DNA of 64,000 nt from Seriola aureovittata. Its lineage: Eukaryota > Chordata > Actinopteri > Carangiformes > Carangidae. The translations under genes and the position numbers were made by a program. The notes beneath the pieces are model-generated. The model was given only the letters and a program-made list of their open reading frames with translations. It ran no database searches and was not told the origin of the DNA. Positions 56,366 to 64,000 of the stretch are shown one piece after another. The stretch is from positions 2,895,835-2,959,834 of the forward strand of contig NC_079386.1 of assembly GCF_021018895.1 (NCBI RefSeq), in the 5' to 3' direction. Position 1 is the stretch's first letter, and the number at the start of each line of letters is the position of its first letter.

Positions 56366-58649
56366 CCTGGAAAAAAAACACCTTTGGACATCTGAACTAT
56401 TTCACTTTTTGGGAGTATGAACTCAGTTTGAACTGAAATCTGAGCTCTCTCTTGTGAAGAGTGAAGTTGCACATCACTGATACTCTGGATGAAATGAAGC
56501 AGAGCAGTGATGTGGTGTGTTATAGACAAGCCAGGGGACATATACAGGAGCAGGATGTGTCCTGACATGTCGGATTTCTGCAGGAAGTCAAACACTGAGG
56601 TAGACAGATGCTGTCAGTCCGAATCAGGGCTGGACAGCCAGACGGCCAGACTGCCAGACTGTGGGGTTTGACGATCAGGCTCATCAGTGATTGGCTGACA
56701 CACAGATGTCCCCTGGAGCCCAACTAGCAAGTGGGGAGCAGTAAGGAAGAAGGCAAGTGTCCGCCGATAAGACGGAGGATTGAGCCGTATCCGCCTGTGG
56801 AGAATGTGTCTGAGTTTTCAATCATCTGTGCAACCTGCAGCACTGCCACAGAGACACAAGGTTGGGAAAATCTGCAATTCATTACAACACCACCACTCCG
56901 CTGACAGGAGTGATGAAGCATGAGGCAAACTTGTCTTTCTGCCAGAGTATCACTCACTGGGGTTATTAGCTGCATCCCAAAGAATGTGTGCCAAATGTTG
57001 TCCAGAGTGGGTTAAAGATCAGGTCTTGAGCGACCATAACAATCTAAGCCTCCCCATCTTTCTTAATGAAAGAGCAGGGAATTAGCAGGAGATGGCAGCT
57101 TTTGATTTATCACAGAAAAGGTAATTGCCATGACTAGTGTTAAAATTACTGCTGAGAGAGGGCCACCATTAGCGTTGAAGCTAATTTATAGTGGTTAAAA
57201 GCAAGGCGTCATAAATACCACCTGACATATTGCAGTTTCAACAAGTGCAATCCCATTTTTATGCTTTAGAATGGTAAATGCAGTTTCATGACACAGCTCT
57301 GTGATGCTGAGATAATGAGCATGTGAGCTATGATGCAAAAAAAAAAAAGAATAAAGGAAAGTCAGACGCTCCCATCTGCTCCACACATGGACAGGTCATC
57401 AATTCTGACCTCTCTCTGGCCTCGCATCATCCTTTAAAAATGACCACTCTGCTTGACTGCAGCTGTTTTGTAGAGACCAGGCAACACCTCAGTGCCATCT
57501 ATCTGTGTATTCTCCCTGCTTTTACAGCAGAGCAGTGGTTATGGATGATAAAGCTCAGGGAGTCTCAGGTGTAACCTGGACAAAGGCTTTATGACCATCT
57601 GCTACGGCCTGATTGCATCAAAGCCCGGCTTTATTGACTGCAGAATGCACTGTAGAATGATATAGAGAATACAGATACAGAGAAGCTGCAGGACAGTTGT
57701 GAGGCAACTTTTGAGGAAACACTGTTTTGATAGAAAAAGGCTGTGGAAATGTTTACTCGCTACTACGACACCGTCTTTTCAAGACATTCGTGGCCCTGAA
57801 GTGATGAAAGTGGTGGTGACAGTCGCACAGTCGGAAAAAAAGAGATTTTTAACAGCGAGTCCGTTAGTGTGAGTGCTCCTCAGCTGCGGATGCCTCCAGA
57901 AAATGACAGCTAAAAGGATAACTGCTCAAGTTCTTTTGGACTTGGGATGACAGCAGCAGACGTGTCAACCACACTGGGCACCACTCATGAAAGAGGAAAC
58001 AAGTCGCCACGTCTGCAGGATGGTGTTAGGGTTGACAGGCTCGTGACACCACTATAGACCAAAGAGAGGAAACTGTTGCTGTGGACACTTTCTACCAAAG
58101 TAGAAGTCTGAACGAAAAACGCCTGACAGCAACATCTGAAGATTATCCAAAGTAACAGGAAGAGATGCAGCTGTTCAATGCTGCGAGCATCAACAATGAC
58201 TGGTGGAGGAGCTCCATCTGTGGGGACATGAGATAATAATTCTCGGGTCAGATGGGATATGTAATCCCTCTGTGGTGTTCCAGTCTCCTTCCAGTGTAGA
58301 CAACCTTTAAAGGGAGGGGGGTCTAGAAGGAATCCAGATCAGATCAAACTGCGTCTTTTCAACACAAAGAGGCAGCACTTGTAGTCAAAGCTCCTCATTG
58401 GTGAGTGGGTTACTTGCTCTTTCTCTGCTGGTGAGCCCTAACACCTTGTTAAGGAAAGCCACTCCCATTTTTCTAGTCATTAAATAAAGGTCACGAGTCA
58501 TGAGCATATAAAAACAAAACTATCCTCCACAGCTAAATACCCCTGAATGTGAAGAAGATATAACTTTTTTTATAATTTGTGTGAACTGGTACTTTAAAGA
58601 CACAGTCTGTGACTTCTCCCTCCAGGAGTCACTCAATCAAAACAATAAG
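56366..58649. other. Non-coding stretch
   Basis: No gene. Its end, about 58590-58650 (tttaaagacacagtctgtga), reads like the beginning of the repeat context of family B copy 4. Confidence 0.55.
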
Positions 58650-59095
58650 TAGTAACTAGAATCACCTCGTCGTGCTTGTCTGCCTCCTCCACTCAGACTA
58701 GTTTCAGATTACATCCGTTTATCCAGAGTCATCAAATATCGTCACATCAATATCATCAAATATTGACATTTAGCCATCGAATTTTGATCAATTTGTCCTT
58801 GAGTCTAGATGAATGTTTTTACCAAATTTGAAATAATTCCCTCAAAGCCTTACAGAGATATTGTGATCACAAGTTCAAAACCGTGTTTTGTGAGGTTAAT
58901 CGTGACCTTTGACCCCCAAAATCAAATCAGTTCATCCTCGAGTCCTAGTGAATGTTTGCGCCAAATTTGAAGAATTTCCATCAAGGTGTTTCTGAGGTAT
59001 CATGTCCATGAGAATTGGGCGGACATACTGACAGACAACCTGGAAAACAGTATTCCTCTGGCGCTGGCTGTTGCTGGCACAGAGGCAATAAAGAC
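58650..59095 (+). repeat. Dispersed repeat family B, copy 4, with an internal tandem duplication
   Basis: After the shared head (tcagactagtttcagattac) the core unit appears twice in tandem. Unit one, about 58770-58900, reads tccttgagtctagatgaatg, accaaatttgaaataattcc. Unit two, about 58900-59040, reads tcctcgagtcctagtgaatg, gccaaatttgaagaatttcc. It ends with the GC-rich gcgctggctgttgctggcac and agaggcaataaag, the family's 3' signature. Confidence 0.75.
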
Positions 59096-59219
59096 AGCGT
59101 GGGATCATGGGAGCTGTTATCTTCACAACCATTACCAGTTTGGATTCCTTCAGTGTCAGTGGTTCAGGAAATCAAACAGACCCAGTGATTCTAACCATTA
59201 AAAACACTGAATGAAGCAG

Positions 59220-59650
59220 TTTGACATTTAAAGTCAGTGTTTGAGCGACGCTGTACGGAGGACAGAGACTCAGGGAAGAGCTGGAGCTGAGATTGATGCT
59301 AACCTTTGTTCTGATTGTTTCTCTGATAACTTATGAACCAGACGTTCAGCAGGTTTTTACCAGCAGCTGAATTGTCCACAGAGGTGTCCTCCTCTCCATA
59401 ACAAACACACCAGGGGATTAAAACCAGAGATTCACTGACGCTCTTCAGTGACAAAGTACAGGACGTCTCCAGCAGCTGGGAGCTGAGCTGTCTAACATTT
59501 CCTCAGCTTGTTTCTCTGATAACTTCAGATCCAGACGTCCGACGACTAAAATCCTTCATCTGCTTCAAATATAGAGCTGAAAACCACCAAGGTGTCAAAA
59601 GTGTATGTGGCTTAAAACTAGATAAAAGTCAATGTTGAGCTTCTGTCAAA
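59220..59650. repeat. Probable interspersed repeat with internal direct repeats
   Basis: The phrase gtttctctgataactt followed by a gatccagacgt-like word occurs twice (about 59318-59345 and 59511-59540), along with ctccagcagctgggagctga and gtggcttaaaactagataaa. The whole reads like a widespread fish non-autonomous element. No terminal repeat confirmed. Confidence 0.45.
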
Positions 59651-60799
59651 CAAACACACTGACACATGATCACAGAGGATGTGATGTCACTGAGAGGCCA
59701 CCAATGACACGGAGCGTTACCATGATTAATATCACAGATTTCTCCAGTTTGAGAATTGATGGAAACATTTGTCATAATGTAAGAACACAACTCAACAACA
59801 TGTAGAACATAGGTCGAGTTGTTTTTAGACATTTGAATGTGGAAAAGTTACAGATTAGAACTTTAAGTCAGTGTAGGACTTCACTTGAGAAGTCTATTAA
59901 TGTGAACATTCCCCTTCCTTTCCCTCTCCCATCCTTCACATACTATAAAGCACACTTTGGATTTTCAGCCCAACCTCTGCACTTGGCACCACTTTATCAA
60001 AATGGCATTTGCAGTGCCAGACGGCCTTGAAGGCATCGTCATGGGTAATGCAGCAGAGAGGACAGGGAAGATAATGCACCTGTATTGTCCTGTACTGTAG
60101 AAAGAGACGCACGCTGTTACATGAAGGAGCCATACTGTGACAGATTTGCTTATGCTTGCACTTGCTGATACTGTATGATGAGAGTAAATGAGGTAATTTA
60201 CATGAGAATCACAATACCAGGCAGCAGAGGGTGGGAGAATGTGGGCTACATTTTTGTTCAGCTTAGTCACTGATGCCTCAGCAGCAATTGGCAAATTGCA
60301 TCTGGAAGCACCTTCTATACGGCTGCAAGTAGTCTGAGCAGGCAGTAAGCCAGGATACAGTGATTCATGCTGAGTGAGGGGACTTCACAGCAGTGGATAT
60401 TCTCTTGAAGTGCACAAAACCACTGGAGCGTGGTTATCAGGACGGAGCGCTGCTGCCATTTGAGAAGCTGCTTATGGAAGTCCCCTGACAGTCCATTCTG
60501 CATTTATTTTTCCCGTTTATACGGAGAAATGACATAATATTATGACTCAAGAGAAAGAAAAGAAAAAAAGGGTGAGTCGAGGAATTGAAATTCATCACCA
60601 TCAGACCAGAGAGCTTTGAATGGGGAGGCATTTCTAAGAAGTCGTTGTTGTATTTTACCCACTGACCTCGACTATCTGAGGTTCCGCCGTTGAGTCACTG
60701 GCCTCGACCTGTCAGCTGTGAAGACAATTCATTTGGGTTCTTTTGAACAACTGAATAAATAAAAAAGAAACGATAAAATAAAAGACACATGGAGGTTGC
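59651..60799. other. Non-coding stretch
   Basis: No gene or repeat recognised. Confidence 0.55.
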
Positions 60800-61138
60800 C
60801 ACGGCCACCAGGTCTCCCTTTACCAGACTCTACCAACACAGGCTTTTAGAACCGAACCCTGGTTCGTTTTCCCCCTTGGTACGATTCGTGTGGGCAGATG
60901 TGAAAACGGTAATCTCACTCGGGTGCAGACCAAAACAATCGCACCAAGACCCTGTCGAGGAGGTGGTCTCGGTGTGGTCCCAAACAAACTCTGGAGCATA
61001 TCGTTTTTGCTGTGAACTCAGTTTGAGCTACTAAGTTTGAGCTACACGGTTCCCTTCCCTTCTTCCTGTGTTTACTTACTACTCATCAACTGAATCGGAC
61101 CAGAGCAAACCACCTTTAGGTGTGAAAACGCCCTGAGT
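60800..61138. mobile_element. Possible non-autonomous DNA element (GGTTCG / GTGTGGTCC type)
   Basis: The words aaccgaaccctggttcgttt, ggtgcagaccaaaacaatcg, aggaggtggtctcggtgtgg and ttaggtgtgaaaacgccctg are characteristic of a non-autonomous DNA repeat common in fish. An internal ORF of 81 codons is a by-product. Ends were not resolved. Confidence 0.45.
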
Positions 61139-61749
61139 TAGCACTTGGTCTAAGGCATTCAGCCACAGCTCTGTCCCTTGCTGTCATTTATCCCATCCCC
61201 ACCACCTTCCTTACTATTGTTCCCAGAGATGATGTTTGATAAATCACTCTTTCAGTGCGGGGCTGAAGCTCTGGGCCTCCACTGTTAATCTGTTTCCAAT
61301 TAGAGGTCAGTACGTGCCTCACAATACAAGTTCCATATGCCTGTCGTTAGCACCCTGCTTGCATCTCTCTTATGAAAGGTGCAGAGATGGTTTTGAATAC
61401 AACACCCACAAAAAAGGAAAAACACATTTATATATGAAAACCCTTTATTACCAGGAGAAATAACCGCACTCCCTGGAGCCCATCAACAAACCGACTCTCC
61501 CAGTGAGCATAATTAGCAAAAATGAAAACTGAAATCCTTGATGAGACGTCGATCCTGCTGCACATGTCTGGGGTCCTTTAATGTGAGAACTATAGTTACT
61601 GCCTCCACCAAACAGTTACAGTTTACCAGACTCATATATTATATGTGGTGTGCAGATGTTAAAGGAACTCGAGTGCAGTGTTTGAATGAGAAACACGGTG
61701 TCCTCACTTTAGAGACTGTTGTTATCACTCTTTCACATGGTAACAAGCT
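61139..61749. other. Non-coding stretch
   Basis: Nothing recognised. Confidence 0.55.
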
Positions 61750-61900
61750 AAACTAAGATGGAAAACATGGTCAACATTATATCTGCTTAACATCAGCATA
61801 TTACCATTGTCACTGTGAGCATGTTAGCATGCTGGTGTTAGCATTTAGCTCACAGGCCACTAGCATTGCTGCAGACTCGTCCCGAAGTCTTGTTGAAGCA
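61750..61900. repeat. Interspersed repeat rich in GCTAACATGCT-like words
   Basis: The text aaaacatggtcaacattata, then catcagcatattaccattgt, gagcatgttagcatgctggt, gttagcatttagctcacagg and ctagcattgctgcagactcg matches a very common fish dispersed repeat. It is dense in self-complementary agcatgct-type words. Confidence 0.6.
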
Positions 61901-63335
61901 GTGCTGGCATGTTTCCACGTTGGTGATTTACTGCAACACTGTACACTGATGCAGACTCTTTGTCCTTTGTGTGCAAATGTTACATTTTACAAATGTGCTG
62001 TGTAGCTAAGGAGACCTTCTCATTTTCATTTTACTTTTGTTTTTCAAAGTTGTTATTTTACACAGCTAAAAGAAGAGTACTCTCCCTGTTTGAAGTGTAT
62101 CTGTCATGAACATGTAAACTCCAGTCGAGGATGTATGGTCATGAAATGGTCTCTCCTGCAAAAATCCATCTGTGACCCATAATTCCTTCCTCTGATTATG
62201 GGAACATGGTTGCAAATGTACACCATGGTAAAAATTAGGTTACTCCTGCAGAAAGCTTACAATTAAAGGCATTTAAACCCACTGACTGAAATGTGAGCAA
62301 TGTAAAGAAGTGGCGATAATAGCATTGAATTTCGTGGCAAGTCCACTTAGCAGCTCCACTTATCTTTCCCCTCTCTCTCCCTCTCTGTCTCCTGACTGAG
62401 ATTAAACACTTCTTACAAGCTTCTCCTCAGTCTTCCCGCTCTAATGTGGTTAAGCTATGACTCACCCACTTCTGCTGGCTAGATTCGGCTCAGCAGAGAC
62501 ACCAAAGGCACCATGAAACACCCCCACCCCCATCCATCCACTTATTCTCTGTAGCACCCACACTGCACCCTCTGTGCACCCATGTCCCAGCTGAATAGAG
62601 GGAGGAAGGACAGTAAATGGGGACATTTATCTAGGTGACATCCCCATCAGTACCCTTGGGGACACGTTACCTGAACATCATGCTCTAACAGACTTCCCAT
62701 GAAGCATTGCTGTGTTTGTGTCCTGTTGAATCTGTGAGGTTTGGCTCACATCTGGTGTTTTAGGTATGAAGTCAGAGCGAGCAGAAACGAGCAGATAAAA
62801 AGGAGCAACTCTTCCGAATGAAGTCAGCTGTGAAACCTTAAACAGGAGACGTCGTTCGCAATCAGAGCGGCAGATCCTCTCCTCTCTCGACTGTTTCAAT
62901 CAGTCCATTCTACAAATGATCCCATCACCCTCTCTGCACTTTGTTTTGTTTCTCCATAACCACGCCGAGGCACAACAGAGGAAGTACAAAGACAAAAGAA
63001 TGCTCTCAAGCTTAATTGCTTTTACTGGAAAAGATGTTTCTCTGTTTCTTTTTTCCTCAGGCTTTTGGAAAATGCTCATCACTCCTACCTCAAAAACCTA
63101 ATTACTGATCTCATATGGATGATTAAAGAGAGAAGAAATGCTCATGTATTAGAGGTATAACCCACAAATTCAGCAATTAGATCACTGCAGAGAAAGATTA
63201 GGCTTTCAGCTGTTTTCCACACTTAAAGGTGTAATCCATGTTATTGGAACGACATTAACTAAAGCCTGGAATTTTACTTCACTTACAGTTTTCAAAGTAG
63301 TATCGCGCTTTGACTGAAGCTGCTACCACTTACAT
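61901..63335. other. Non-coding stretch
   Basis: No gene. 62320-62660 reads as non-repetitive sequence with pyrimidine-rich blocks. Confidence 0.55.
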
Positions 63336-63620
63336 GTATACAGTGGGGTCCAAAAGTCTGGGGCTAATTTCCTGATGTGTTATTTTTGTTAGTCAGAATG
63401 TGAGGACTACATTGTTCACATTATTGCCTAAGATTGCCACTGTCGTGTTTCAAATGCAGCACTAATTTAAAAAGTAAAAACAACTAAATAAATAAATAAA
63501 ACTGAACACCAGGGTAGGAATTTCAAGGCTGCCCCTCCCTCTGGCAATGATGCCCTGAAAATATTGTATGCCCTACAGCCACTATGGCCTTTGTGCCCAT
63601 GCTACTGTCAAAATATCGAG
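63336..63620 (+). mobile_element. Possible Tc1-like element end
   Basis: Starting at a TA (about 63336) the sequence reads tacagtggggtccaaaagtc then tggggctaattt. This is the terminal word of a widespread fish Tc1-like element. The opposite inverted end was not found within the window, and the sequence after about 63450 is not recognised, so only the edge is supported. Confidence 0.4.
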
Positions 63621-63736
63621 GTTGCTTTAAAAATATTATTGCAGCAGTCCTTGCAGCTTCGATTGGTTGTGCGCATATACTACGCTGCTAACCTCTAACC
63701 AACTAGTTAACTCTCTGCTCCGGTTGCCAGCATTAC

Positions 63737-63780
63737 CACTTTCTCTTTCTCTCTCTCTCTCTCTTCCTCCCTCTCTCTCT
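63737..63780 (+). repeat. (CT)n / CCTC tract
   Basis: Interrupted CT repeat (tctctctctcttcctccctc). Confidence 0.9.
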
Positions 63781-64000
63781 AACAAGCTACCCACACAACC
63801 GTGTACTGATCTATTCCTGAAAGGCGCTGCTCTACTCCTGTAACAATATTCTGTCTCACACGTCTCAAAGTTACTGCAGATCTCACACAGAGATGATAAA
63901 CCAGAGTAATTTGCTCGTCTACTTGCTACTGCTGCCTCCCAGGGCTTAATAAGTTTAGCTTCCACAAGTCTGTGCATGCTTATAATGCTGCAATATCATA

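Larger units (their letters stand above)
50875..64000 (-). other. Probable sorcs2 intron upstream of the exon (runs off the window)
   Basis: Inferred. This is the sequence 5' of the exon on the minus strand. The preceding exon should end in a residue or split codon just before S-T-D-Y-G, and no stretch here reads as VPS10 coding. The content is dispersed repeats and unrecognised sequence. Confidence 0.55.

Noticed and set aside
1..64000. CRISPR arrays, bacterial operons, rRNA, free-standing tRNA genes, telomeric repeats
   Set aside because: None present. tRNA-like boxes are parts of SINEs; tandem repeats are microsatellites without spacers; codon and repeat content is vertebrate.

Overview
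The window reads as vertebrate nuclear DNA, most likely from a percomorph-type ray-finned fish. The signs are dense dinucleotide and tetranucleotide microsatellites, tRNA-derived SINEs of the kind common in fish, degenerate non-LTR retrotransposons (L2-, L1- and Rex1/Babar-like), many small non-autonomous DNA transposons with terminal inverted repeats, and almost no coding sequence. There are no bacterial operons, rRNA genes, CRISPR arrays or phage modules. None of the long open frames is a plausible host gene: the longest consist of translated microsatellite, decayed transposon or unconserved sequence.

One real coding feature is supported: a 100-bp minus-strand exon at 50775-50874 with good splice sites on both sides. 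It encodes a piece of a VPS10-domain receptor, including the Asp-box STDYGTTYTKL and the segment FYICPTNKKK. I assign it to sorcs2 (sortilin-related VPS10 domain containing receptor 2). The rest of the window is then probably two large sorcs2 introns: about 50.8 kb downstream of the exon (1-50774) and at least 13.1 kb upstream (50875-64000).

Layout. 1-6.2 kb: mostly unrecognised intronic sequence with simple repeats. 6.2-7.8 kb: two DNA-transposon-like inverted-repeat elements, one a 650-bp fold-back. 9.3-10.2 kb: a dispersed repeat, then a perfect 37-bp hairpin and a LINE-like remnant. 13.2-13.8 kb: two tRNA-SINE fragments. 17.6-18.1 and 27.4-28.0 kb: two copies of one dispersed repeat. 20.9-21.1 kb: a cluster of CACATGTG palindromes. 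22.1-23.1 kb: a minus-strand LINE with a long CA repeat inside its reverse transcriptase. 26.1-26.7 kb: a SINE apparently nested in a DNA element. 30.6-30.8 kb: a MITE. 32.1-32.5 kb: a Rex1-like LINE end followed by (TATC)n. 40 kb: a DNA-element remnant. 42.9-43.6 kb: a truncated L2-type LINE. 44.6 kb: a possible BED zinc-finger/hAT remnant. 48.2-48.7 kb: an L1-like 3' end. 50.8 kb: the sorcs2 exon. 51-64 kb: more dispersed repeats.

I did not find a previously undescribed gene system. The observations most worth checking are the sorcs2 exon, the perfect hairpin at 9633-9712, the fold-back element at 7154-7803, the palindrome cluster near 21 kb and the microsatellite inside a LINE reverse transcriptase. 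All family assignments come from reading the sequence and from memory of known families; no database search was run.
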